A DNA stretch of 64,000 bases from Crambe crambe (taxonomy: Eukaryota > Porifera > Demospongiae > Poecilosclerida > Crambeidae). Shown one piece after another: positions 10,318 to 24,908 of this stretch; positions within the stretch are counted from its first letter, which is position 1, and every line of letters begins with the position of its first letter. The translations under genes and the position numbers were made by a program. A model generated the notes under the pieces. It saw only the letters and a list, made by a program, of their open reading frames with translations. It made no database searches and had not been told where the DNA came from. The stretch lies in NCBI GenBank assembly GCA_963924555.1, contig OZ004584.1, forward strand, positions 6,943,001 through 7,007,000, given 5' to 3'.

Positions 10318-13300
10318 TTAGGAATATTTTTTTGATAAAGTACACGCCAACTCAAGCTCCTCTATATGACATAAAGCAGCAGTGATTTCTTTGAAGAGAG
10401 CTCTTATCTTGAAGAAGTACTCCAAGGTCTCCTGCAAACATGCCTTATTGCTTTCATTGTTAGTGTAAATCTCATCCTCAAGATCCTCATCAATTCCTAT
10501 CTTCAGTGCAAACTCACTCCACTTCCCGGCAATGGAATATAGATCATGAAACAAATCTTCTGCAGTCACGGGTGGCTTTTCTAAAGGTGTGAAGAAAGTT
10601 AAAGATATTATTGCTAATATTAGTATTCAGCCACTCCAACCTTGGAGCTAAATTTTGGTGCTAAGATAGTTAAATAATTGAATACGTGACCGATATTTTG
10701 GGCAATTTGTTATTCACTGTAAGGTAAGACGGGGCAATTACGAGGGTGGGGTAATTCTATCATTTTATAATTTTTGTTTCTCGACTAGGCCGACTGGAAT
10801 ATCACTATTTTTACAGTGTCGGAATTGCCCCCACCCTCGTAATTGCCCTGCCTAATTACCTTAATGAAAACATGGGATTTCACTGCTCTGCAGTCTTGGT
10901 ATGTAGGGAGTGCGTAGGAAAAGGTACACTGTAAAAACGAAAGTGTGTACTACACACTAAATTGTCACACTAAAAACAAAACAGTGTGTGTATTGGGACA
11001 AAATGGTGTGCAGTAAGCACTTTTGTTTTTACAGTGTACAAGTTGTTAAAATCCTGCTAAAGTTTATAAATAGCTAGCTACTTAATAAAAAAGTTAATCA
11101 TGAAACCTAAAACTTTAAAACAGAGTTCACTTCCATTTGAAGCAAATATTTGGATACCAATTACATCTCTAAAACTTGTTTTTGCTCCAAAATACAATAG
11201 CTACGTAAGGTCCTATAACACACCTGCTGGTTTTGGTTGTGCTTTCATCTCCTCTTTTTCCTTTGGTATTAATTTTCCTGTGAATGGGACTATGTCTGAG
11301 TAAATGACGTTGTTCACTATTATGACACCAGCACTTGAATTAGGATCACTGGTATCTAACTGAGCATATTGACCTGCAAAATTTAAAAGGATAGAGAGGT
11401 AGTTAATTTCAGCTATAAGGACTTAAGGACACTTTATTTGTGGGTACTAAATTTATGTGTCTGTATTTGGTGGGTAGCTCATGATAAAAGATTCGTATGG
11501 CTATATCCAGTTTATGGTTCTTGTTTGTTGTGGTTTTTTGTTTGTTGTTGTTTTTTGTAAATTTTATTATTATTGTGAAATGCTTGACTTGCAGGTACTA
11601 AAGTTGATGCCTCTAGATATTAAGTACCTCTCTTTCATCTGGCATTGGTTTCTTATTTGGTAATAGTGCACTAGAAAATCTGACGTTCGCTACTTCATTA
11701 TCAGCAGTTGAAGTTGATTCAGGATCATCAACTGGAGTGGATAAATCCTGCAAAGAAGAAAATTATCTAATAGCTACTCGAATAATTTTTATGACATCAT
11801 GCCTCATTACTGTGGACTTTGATGATCTGTTCTTCTACAGAAGAATCAGCACTACAGCATGTAGAATTTCTTTTCAAAATGAGCATTGACTCTTCTAGAG
11901 GCTAAATAATGTACGTATGTATACAGTCAAAAACTGAAGAGTTCAGCTAATGTATAGCTACACAATTATTATGGCTAGGGCTAGGGCTAGGGGGCTAGGG
12001 ATAGGGCTAAAGTCTTGTACCTTTCCCTTGCTATCCAGTGGAGGGTGCACTGATTTTAGCAATAAGTATGTACCATCAATTGCTGTGGGGAAATCTTGTG
12101 AGTGGTGCTGAATTTAGACAAAAATTATCATAATTATGAGTATGATTAAATAATTATCATTGAAATACTTAGTTACTTCGATGGCTGAATATGCTATGTT
12201 TGGGGAAGAAGTAGGTCCCACTAATGAGTATTGTGTTGGCTCACTCAGTGTAGGATTACTGCACAAATTCTATAGAAGGAAATATAAACAATGAATCATC
12301 AAACAAAATATAACATGAATTACCGCTTTTTTCATTTCTTTCCTGTGATGTGAGTAGCAGTAAAGTATGAATACCAACATCACTATCACAATACTCATTA
12401 CAACAGCTATAAATAAATGGAAAAAGAACATCTTCGTCTATGCTAGCTAGCTAATGATTGCTACTGTTTAGCTGTAAACCATACTTATTCCAACAGGAAC
12501 TGCAATTGCTACCACATCAAGAGAGTTGGTATACTCAGTACTGCTTGTTCCTACCACTACTGTATAATAGTATAAAAAGAATGTGTTATTAATACCATTA
12601 TAGCTGTAGGAATAAACCTGCACGAAGTTAACATGTACAAAGTACAGTGCAGTAAATTATTTATGTAGCTACAGTTAACCCAATGCTGTACATATAGCTA
12701 CTGGCTGATACGTAGCCATTAGCTAGCTAGCATAGACGAAGATGTTCTTTTTTCCATTTATTTATAGCTGTTGTAATGAGTATATGTAATTGCCCAGATA
12801 AATTTTTGATTTCAAGAAGTTGATTAGATCAATTTTCAGTGTGAAACTATCAATATATGTACGTCATGGGATCATAACATCTGACAACTTGGTATAATAG
12901 CCTGTATAGCAAACTAGACATCATGCAGACATTGCAATGCTTGCCCATCACATCACTAGCTATGAGTTTAAGGTTACACTTTCACCTACTCACTTTCACT
13001 TGTGTATGTTTTCATTGTCATAGTTGGGGTCAGGAGTTTAGTTGGGGTTGGGAGATACACCACTGTAAAATTACTTGAAATGTTTTTGTACTTTGTTTCA
13101 ACATGAAGAACATAGTTTACAAATATGTATGAAATGTTGGGACAATTGCCCGAACCCATGGTAGGATTCTCATCATTGAGAACAAGATATTTAATCCTGT
13201 TCAATGCATCAGTGAGATGTGCAGGAGAACTGCAATGTGTACTACCATCTTTATACTGTATGTAAACAGTCAGGTTTTCAAAGCAGCTTGAAATCTGTGA

Positions 13301-14324
13301 TAGAAATCACACACACATTAATTTTGATCACTTTATATCAAAATTTTTAGCTCCCCATAAAATGAGTGGTCCAAACATTATCATTTTAATTGGAACTCAA
13401 TCTATAATGGTTGCTTTTACACATTAGTTGAACCTTTAGATAACAGTTTGTGAAATGGTAATCAATTTACAATACATAACATACAGCCATCATCAATCCA
13501 GAATCAGATAAGTGTACATCTGGATCATGAAGTCCAATGAAATGATCTACATCATTAAAGATAGTTGTGATTTACTATGAAAATTTATTGCTAACTGCTA
13601 GTTTAATAGTTACAAACTAACCATCATGAAACGTTACATCTATTGGAGCACTGGGAGCTCCTCGACCAACTATATTGACTGCTGTGATTATGAACTGATA
13701 CTCCAACACTGATTCAAGGACTGAGTTGCTGGTCAATAAAGTGTATTGAGAAGCTACAATTGAGCATCGTCCAAGGTGGTGAAGTGGAGTCCTCTCTCCC
13801 TCAGATACATTGTACACCTCCACACAGAATATCATGTCTGGGTCAGTGTTAGTGATGTCCAGGGAGAAGGGAGGTTGCCAAGTCAGGGTGATGGAGGAAC
13901 AGTTAATGGAAACATTCACATCTTTGACTTCATTAAGCAGTCCTATAAGTAGCAAAAGTTTAATAATGACTAAGTAATGAGAAAATAATTGATACTTTCC
14001 TTGTATCTGGACAAAGAACACTTCACCATAGAGTGTGGGATCACTAAAGTTAAAGACATTATATCTTTCACATTGGACTACTGAGTTCTGAAATGTTTCA
14101 GTACAGTTCAAATGCAGCATTCGGTGTTCAAATGTAGTGGTGATTCGAGATCGTTCTTTCATATAGTTTAATGAGATATTATTGACTGTCCACATGATTG
14201 AATAGTCACCTATAGGTTTAAACTGACAATTGAATTCAGCCACTTGATTTAGGCCACAAATCACTTGTGATGACATGGAATTTTCTGTAGCTAACAATAA
14301 TAATATCACTACCTTTATTATCAT
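10318..14324 (-). CDS. R3: Ig-FN3 receptor with ITIM/ITSM tail and death-like domain, one-base deletion
   Basis: Twelve exons: Ig 14324-14000, FN3 13942-13622, linker 13546-13485, second FN3-like 13294-12994, stalk 12556-12485, TM 12406-12324, tails 12269-12177, 12107-12021, 11901-11803, 11747-11628 and 11373-11224, death-like 10580-10318. The tail has TQYSLV (TxYxxV), IAYSAI (ITIM), YLLL and VIYSDIV (ITIM). The death-like exon shows KWSEFALKIGIDEDLEDEIY followed by an ACLQETLEYFF helix. Compared with R8 and R16, the exon at 11373 lacks one base near 11368 (150 instead of 151 bases). This destroys the first ITIM (VKYAQL) and puts the death domain out of frame. Another oddity is a GC donor at 11802-11801 where the paralogs have GT. 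The stop at 10318 is a few codons early relative to R8 and R16. It is either recently inactivated or affected by a sequence error. Two small TIR elements sit in its last intron. Confidence 0.75.
10720..10863. repeat. MITE-like element in R3 intron (family 1)
   Basis: Terminal inverted repeats of about 30 bases (AGGTAA... with GGGGCAATTACGAGGGTGGG) are bounded by TA on each side. A copy is at the same intron position in R8 (37,321-37,458). R16 has an uninterrupted TA at 61,555-61,556, the empty site. Confidence 0.85.
10925..11038. repeat. MITE-like element in R3 intron (family 2)
   Basis: Ends are CACTGTAAAAACGAAAGTG and its inverted counterpart (CACTTTTGTTTTTACAGTG), with flanking TA direct repeats as in Tc1/mariner-type insertions. 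The partner is in R8 at 37,520-37,643. The R16 intron shows the empty TA near 61,624. Confidence 0.85.
11972..12009. repeat. Short (GGGCTA)n repeat in R3 intron
   Basis: A few units of GGGCTA, partly degenerate. The homologous intron of R16 carries a related run near 62,574-62,600. It is too short and internal to be a telomere. Confidence 0.8.
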
Positions 14325-14479
14325 AGTGAATTAGTTACTGTAGGCAATTTACTTTTTACCAAATTAGTGAAGAGCAGTTCATCTATTTTTGTTCACGCCC
14401 GGCACGTGCAACAACATTTATCTAATTCTAATTAGAGAGCATAGCTAGCTGCTCGCGCGCATGCGTAGTTGACATCGAC

Positions 14480-15433
14480 TCTCTCCATGTTTCCAGGACA
14501 TTTGAAATAATGGCTTCAAGATATATAGCATTGGTTTCACTATAAGTTTCATCTTCAAGGTCTCTAGCTAATTTATTTGCAAACTTACTCCATTGGGAAC
14601 GAGATCTTCAGTAACATTTGCAGCAGTGAAAGGCTTTTTGTAAGAATAATAATCACTGGTTTATCCACTATATTCAAATCCCTCCCCCTTCATTAAGAGT
14701 ACCCCTTTTTAACCACAATTAAATCTTACCTTCTTCTTCTTCTTTAGGTTCTATAGCAATGTACTAGCTAGCTACAACTTTTAGATTGCTCTTTGGTGGC
14801 ATATCAAGTTTAAAATTTGAGGGAACTAGCTCAGTAAGTTACATCTGTGTATCACTTTTCAATCCCAAAAATAATTGGAGATGAACACAAGAGGTTTCTC
14901 TATAGCTAGATGAATCAATCATCATGAGTAATAAGAGCTATACCTCACTACTCAAAGAATATAGCTGGGTGAATTAAGCTTGTGGTTGCAGGTACGGGGT
15001 CATCTTGAGTATAAATGCACACTCTGCAAACTAAATAAAAGCATATTATCCATTCTCAAAATGGCTAGCTATGTCAAAAAGCAACCATGAATGTACACAA
15101 TAATAATTATGTTTCAACAAAACATTTCATGAATCTTATTCAATCTTCAAGTCAAAACTCTTTCAGTATTGTAACAATAACAAAAACAACACATTTTGGA
15201 AAAATAGTTAGCTCCAAGTTACTCATCACTAGGTCAGGTGGATCATGGGACTATAATTTTGACTTTAATATGCTCCCTATGCAAGGTGTAGAGAAATTGA
15301 CGATATCTCATGAAGAATATAGCTACGTATGACTCAGATCTTAGAGCTACAGTGACTAGGACCTATAGATCACCAACTACAATAGTAACACACAGCAACA
15401 ACAATAACAAATGAAAGATAATGTCCATCTTTA
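14480..15433 (-). pseudogene. Relic death-domain receptor tail upstream of R3
   Basis: At 14,480-14,640 a decayed death-like exon is recognisable by comparison with R10. At 14,700-15,030 are decayed tail exons homologous to R10 exons at 46,028-46,317 (for example the CAAGATGACCC...GTACC stretch). A leader-like frame of about 20 residues (MDIIFHLLLLLLCV...) starts near 15,433. No ectodomain exons are detectable. The same relic occurs at 5.3-6.3 kb, and part of it in the inverted arm near 25.0-25.4 kb. Confidence 0.55.
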
Positions 15434-15920
15434 TAATTATAATTATAGCTACAGTATACAGATTATCTGATAGCTACTAGTTTATTTTTCAGTATATGCC
15501 ACTGCAAAGAAAGTATTGTAGAGCATATGCATGTTTTATGTGTGCATGGCTATTATTCAGGACTTGATCAAATGATCATTCAGGTTCCCAGAACATACGT
15601 AGATAACAGTCATTGGAAAGCCATGCACGCATGACTAACTCATATATTTCATGATTTTATTTTCTATATCAATAATCGTCCCAATTAATAGTAGCTATTG
15701 CTAGATAATAATAGCTACTGCAAACATTGATTGCTGTTTGTATAGCTCTTTCTCCCATCCCTAAAGCAAATCATGGCATAGTTATCTAAGGATTTTTCAA
15801 AGTGCAGTGAAAGCATCCACATTCAATATCACACAATCATTAAATTTTAGCTACACTAATTTGATTACAGTATAACAGTCAGCTTTTGTATAATTTGTAT
15901 GTATGTAAACAGTGTCATTG

Positions 15921-19149
<3,229 letters not shown>

Positions 19150-20096
19150 TATTAAAAAATGAACCATAGTTCAGCGAGCGAGCAGAGCGCCCTCAGGTCA
19201 TATGACTCATTGAAATTCCCCCCGAGCAAATTTTTTTGTTTTTCTCTTGGACCATTGGCTTTGAACCAAGTCGTGCGCATGCCAGCGATTTTTTAATTTG
19301 GGCCATAGATTGTACAGTGGTTTTACTCAATCTTGCAAAAATTGGTCGTCAGGCGTCATCCGTATACGCATGCGCACTGCTTGAATTTTGAAATTGCGCT
19401 CAGATTTGGAAAAAAACTTTAGAGAAGTAAGCTTTGAAGAGCTATTTAGAAAATAGCTAGGTATGAATTGAGCAATCTGATTGGTCACTTGCAGGGCACT
19501 ATATCCAGTAGTGACTCAGAGGAGGGCACTACATATAGATGCCCTGCCTCTCAGGGCATAGGGCATCTATATATAGTGCCCTGCCTCATGACTGTTCTAG
19601 TATAGTTAACTTAGCCCATCAAAAATGACTGTATTGCTGGGCAGAAGAAGGAATAAGGCCACGGCATAGCTAATTAATAGTTTTCTTGTAGCTAGTACTT
19701 AGTTGGTTGTTGTTTTCGTAGCTAGTACTAGCTAGGTTGTTTCTGCATGTAACGAAGGTAATTAGCCAATTACACGCATGCGCATTAACACGGAGCACTA
19801 GCTATTTCAAACACTTACAGTAGCCCACTATTACAAAACGTAGCCCACTATTACAGATTAGCTATGAATTTCATTAAAATAGCTGTAATCGTCTATGTAG
19901 ATAGTTTACTGTATAAATGAAATACAATAAACTATTAGTCTGGTTATAGATACTGCCATGATTAGATATAGATGAATAGAACTTAATCATTCAAGAATAA
20001 GTACCAAAAAAGTTCGGTTGTGGGCAAAGAAACTCCGGCTCTAGCTACGTAGCTAAACCATACAGATCATCATACTTTTGGCACATGCGCTTAACA
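19150..20096. promoter_or_regulatory. Shared divergent intergenic region between R4 and R5
   Basis: The two genes start at 19149 (minus) and 20097 (plus), leaving 947 bases. The outer parts belong to the inverted arms; the centre (about 19.2-20.05 kb) is unique and holds CG-containing GCGCATGCG-like words and a palindrome at 19,524-19,581. A bidirectional promoter is inferred from position only. I see no clear TATA box. Confidence 0.45.
19524..19581. repeat. Palindrome in divergent promoter region
   Basis: GGGCACTACATATAGATGCCC is answered by GGGCATCTATATATAGTGCCC with a short centre (TGCCTCTCAGGGCATA), giving a near-perfect hairpin of about 20 bases per arm. Confidence 0.8.
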
Positions 20097-21912
20097 ATGT
20101 CAGGAAGTAGTAGCAAGAAGTTTAGCATCATTTTAGCTACAGCGGTGATTCAGCTCGTAGGACCAACTACCTCATTCGCAAGTGATGAGGCTGTCTGCAG
20201 CCTGAATCAAACAATCGAATTCAGATGTCTCTTAGCACCAACACCACCAGAGAATCCTAGAGGCTTATATGCCTTTGGATGGAGAATCAACAATGTCTCT
20301 TCTATCAATGTTCAAGGAGCCAGGACAAATCTATCATCAAGACCTGCTTTACTATTACTATACTGCAGTGCTTCACTGAATAACTCACTAGTTCAGTGTG
20401 TTAGAGCTAATTTTTTCTCCTCAACTGAACCTCTTACTTTTGGTGATTTGCATACTCCTCGCATACAAGGAAAGTAGCTATACAAGTTTTAGTAGCTAAA
20501 TCATGTTGTCATAATCATTGGATTTATATCCCGCACAGGATTACTAAGGAGTGTTGAAGACCTAGAGATCTCCATCAACTGTACCTCCTGGTCCATCATC
20601 CTGACTTGGCAGCCTCCTTTTTCCCTGAATATCGCCAACACTGACCCAGACATTACCTTCTGTGTGGATATATATGAAATCACAGAGGGAGGGACTATTC
20701 AACTTGAGGATTCTGCTGATCACTGCACTGAGTCACATCAGTATACTATGAATATCAGTGACCTGAATCAGTATCAGTTCATTGTTAGAGCCAGAAATGT
20801 AGTTGGTCTAGGAGCTCCTAGTGCACCCATAAATGCAACACTCCTTCCTTGTGAGTTATTTATTAAAGGATAAGGTGCATAGCTACTTCGTTTGCTATAA
20901 TATAATTCAAGGTTTAGATAACAATAAAAGTCTTTGAATTCTCAATGCAACAGTCAAGATTTGCAACTCTCATATTGAAGTAAATCTATCGCTAGTAAGC
21001 CAACGAAAATAAACAACTAGCTATAAAATATATGTATTGAAATTAATGTAACGTAGCTACCAACTAGCTACAGTAGTTCTAGCTAATTGTTATTATAGCT
21101 GGAAGTATTGACGATGCACTATTATGCATAGCTTGAGAGTCCTTGGGGAAATAAATTATGCCTATAAAAGAGAATTTAGAATAACAACTGTTTATAATCC
21201 TATTCTAATGTTGCAAACTGTGACTCAAAAAATAACCTAAACATCTAATTGTAGAGGCCATATGTTATTCTGAATTATAGAGACATCTTTTTTTTTTAAG
21301 TAATGTAGATTGATTTATTTTCTTGGTCTTGTTCAATAATAAAAATTAATCACATGACATTTAAATTTTAATACCTTGTACAAGTATTAGCTACAGGTAA
21401 GCTGTAACAATGAAAATAATTTAACATGTAAACATTTTACGTATATCTAACGAAAACTTCCCAGTTTATGGTATAGTCGTAACTGACAGCAACTCTTAAT
21501 AGTTGCTATAATTATATTCATAGAAGATCCCTTTATGATTAACTGTGGCTATTATTAATAGCTAATCCTATTCTTTCTTTGCACAGGAGACCTCTCCTTA
21601 CCCACTGGTCTCAGGAGTTACTGTACATGTCAGAGCATATCATAATGAAACTAATTGCTGCTGCTCACTAAATGACACAAATGTCAACGAATTTGAGTTT
21701 CACAGTGACAACTGTAGTTGTCTTATTCCATCCACAAATTATACCATATACATTGAATACATGGACTATGGACTCGTGTCCAATCACCTCTTTGTTATCC
21801 CAACTGAAAAATGTGAAAATATGACTCAACTTGAACCAACTAGCATTAGTTCTACAATTGTTACATCAACTTCAACTTCAGGTATATGACATGTAGCTCT
21901 CTCTCCCCCACC

Positions 21913-21943
<31 letters not shown>

Positions 21944-23426
21944 AAAATAAAAAAAATCCCTACATGTAATCAATATTATAGCTTTCTCCTAGTCCTCATT
22001 ATTGTGTGCTATAGCTATAAAAATTTAGGAAATATTATTAACTAGCTAGCTCCCAATTAAGACCATGGATAAAATCAATGTGTCGTAATTGTCAGCATTT
22101 TTTAATGAGCCCCCATCCCCCCAAATTGTGGTGGTGTCTCAGTGATGCATGGCACCTATAGCTATAGGGCTAGGCAGCTGCTCAGTACAAGTAACCCCTG
22201 ATTTGAATCAGCAACATTTTCCTCATTTTAAATGCCACGAGTATCTACTAACTGTAGCAGATGTCTTTATGCATCTGTAAACAATTACACTATTAAATTT
22301 TATATGAAAACTGATGGTGGGACTGTATCTTATTGTGACAGATTTTCCAATTGAAAACAGTTACAAATCTACTCATATGGTGATCTCACAAACAAGCTAG
22401 TCACTCAGCTAGCTATTATTATAGCTACATATAATTTTTTAACATGATTGTTTTGTAATTATTATAGACTCTTCTACTAGTATTCCTTCTAATACAGATG
22501 CTATAATTACAACAATGATAGGTACGTACGTATGATACATAGTTGGAGCTATATACACACTTTAAGTATATCTGAATGTTGCAGTATTGAGCATCACAGT
22601 GGTTATTCTGCTGCTATCAAGTGCATCATTATGTTTCTGCCTTTGGTTTCATTACAAGAGGAAAGGAAAGGTAGCTAATGGGTTGAATCTTTTTTAATTA
22701 TAGTTTTTGCAGTATTTATTGTTGTTGTTGTTGTTGTTGCTGCTGCTGCTGCTGCTGATACGCCTATAACAGAGGTCTACTGAATTTCCAGCCAGTCAGC
22801 ATGATCTACCCGCACCATCAGCTACTGAGATAAATACACATCAGAATAGTGCATATGCTGTGATCAAAGATGATGAGGTAGCTAGCTACAAGCTAGGGAG
22901 CTGCAGCCTACAGCTAGATACAATTATTATTAAGCTAATTTCTGCACTTTTATAGCCTGACCATGCCTATGAAGACATCGGGGAGATCACTCTTTCAACA
23001 ATACCAACTGAAATAACTACACACAATGATGTATCCATGATTCCATTGGAGGAGAACACAACATCAATTATTCAACTGAAACCAGGTTGATAATGGCCAT
23101 GCTGCTTGAAGCTATAGTGTAACTATCTATTAATTTTTACAGAAACTGATAAAAAAAGTGCAAAAATTTCTGTTGTTAACCTGATGAACGATCTTTCACC
23201 AATTGCTCACAAGTGGAGGGAGTTTGCCACTAAATTAGGAATTGTTGCAGATAATATTCCTAAATTCACCAAGGATGACACTAATGAAGCATGCCTGGAA
23301 GCCACAGTAGAATTATTTTTCATCATTAACTCTCATAATTTGGCTGATATCACTGATACCTTGAATAACATGGAAGAATATGAAGTGGCTAATTATTTAA
23401 CCAGAAAATATCTTTCATGTGACTAA
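20097..23426 (+). CDS. R5: inverted copy of R4 (ITAM-like motif, death-like domain), stop in exon 3
   Basis: Exons: Ig 20097-20469, FN3 20539-20850, linker about 20912-20994, second extracellular domain 21587-21881, stalk 22468-22521, TM 22585-22670, tails 22773-22877 and 22956-23085, death-like 23143-23426. The Ig and FN3 exons are almost identical to R4. The linker exon differs by a six-base length change and a TGA in frame (codons AGT CTT TGA near 20,930). Skipping it would break phase, so a full-length protein is unlikely unless another splice is used. All later exons stay open, including SAYAVI...AYEDI and the death-like end (LSPIAHKWREFATKLGI, EEYEVANYLTRKY), so the inactivation looks recent. 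It is the only plus-strand member of the cluster. The Ig-FN3 intron (69 bases) starts GAAAGT. Confidence 0.75.
22190..22365 (+). pseudogene. Relic membrane-proximal exon inside R5 intron
   Basis: Mirror copy of the relic in R4 at 17,000-17,170: residual NCSRC-like, ASVNNYT and TDGG words with stops. Its presence in both arms shows the relic predates the inversion. Confidence 0.6.
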
Positions 23427-23858
23427 CAATGACATTGTTTACATACATACAAGCTGACTGTTATACCGTAAATAATAATTTTGTTTGTAATCAAATCTAA
23501 AATTTAATGGTTGTGTGGAATGTCGATGCTTTCACTGCATTTGAAATAACTATGTACATAGCTGCCATGATTTGCTTTAGGGATGGGAGAAAGAGCTATA
23601 CAAACAGCATTCAGTCAACACCAATGTTTGCGGTAGTTATTATTATCTAGCAATAGCTACTAGCTATTTGGGATGATTATTGCTATAGAAAACTAAATCA
23701 TGAAATACAAAACAAGCCAGAGTTGATTATGCATGCATGGTTTTCCAATAAAATTTATTTTTTGGGAACCTGAATGATCATTTGATCAAGTCCTGAATAA
23801 TAGCCACACATAAACATGTATAATATTATGCTCTATGATACTTTCTTTGCAGTGCCAT

Positions 23859-24908
23859 CATAGATATAAGATGTTTTACGGGATTGGAAACAGATCACGT
23901 GCTCTCGTTAGCACAGCTGAATGACATAGCACTTTTGTCAAAGTTGCTGTTCTGACAAGATCCGTGAGGTAAGACTTATGCCAATGATACTATAATACAC
24001 TAGGGCATAGATTTACTGTATGAAATAAATTTTAGCTCAGATTTTCAAGTTTATTCCTACAAATACTACTGTGGTGGTTAATGGGACTGTAATCCCTCTC
24101 ACGCTTGATGGAATCAATTGCTGTTGCCCATTTTCTGATCAAAAGGCATGTAAACTTTAGCTACATGGAATAGTAATGTTAGTTTTTGTATTAGCTGATG
24201 TATATTGTCTCTAGCATTTGCAAGTGGTGTTAAAACTGTAATCCCTCTCCCAAGAAATAGATTAACAATATTGAAACTGTATTAGTAATTTCAGGGAAAG
24301 GATAGAACAGTAAATGGAATTGGTGCATTTGTTTTCTATACAATAGTCATCCTATGGAGATGGCAAGCTTACTATATTTCCCCCCTAATATCCATAGGGT
24401 CCACAGGACAGCTGACTGAGCCGAATTTTTGAGATGGATGGTGTCAAAATCCAACAGCCAAGTATTGCAATAATGCTGATGAGGGTGAACTGAACAGAAA
24501 CTGGCGGATAACTTTGGGGCAAAATTATCTAGCTATAATAATAATGAATTTATGTCTAATTTTAATACCAAAAGTCATTCTGGCCTTTCTTTCAAATCAA
24601 TCACATAATGAGTAATGATAGGTACTCATAGTTATAGCTAATTACAAGGAAAAAAGTTATGAATAATTAATAACTTCCTTCCTCAGACTCTCCAACTTCA
24701 ACTCTCTGACTCTTCACTTCTTCAATACCTTCCCCTTAGCTTACTTGTACTATTCTGTGAGCTGTAGGGGCAGAACGTCACTTTAACTGCCTTGAAAGGA
24801 GTGAATATTGATCTCCTTTCACGGCCATTAATATAATTAATGCTCAACGCGCCTCGGTTGTGCAGTTCATTGGACGTTTCCAATCCCGTAAAACCTCTTA
24901 TATCTATG
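23859..24908. mobile_element. TIR DNA element, 1,050 bases, no transposase seen
   Basis: Terminal inverted repeats of about 33 bases begin CATAGATATAAGA and contain TTTTACGGGATTGGAAAC. The element is flanked by the 7-base direct repeat GTGCCAT (23,852-23,858 and 24,909-24,915). The left arm of the large inverted duplication has the uninterrupted site GTGGCATATACTG, so this is a proven insertion after the duplication. No long frame inside. Same end family as the elements at 27-31 kb. Confidence 0.9.

Noticed and set aside
11972-12009. GGGCTA repeat as a telomere remnant
   Set aside because: Only a few degenerate units, inside an intron, with a shorter version at the same place in R16.
13617-14324. 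R3 Ig and FN3 as one continuous exon
   Set aside because: The 57-base intron happens to lack stops in R3, but the same intron in R1 and others has in-frame stops, and its ends match the GA...AG pattern of the paralogs.
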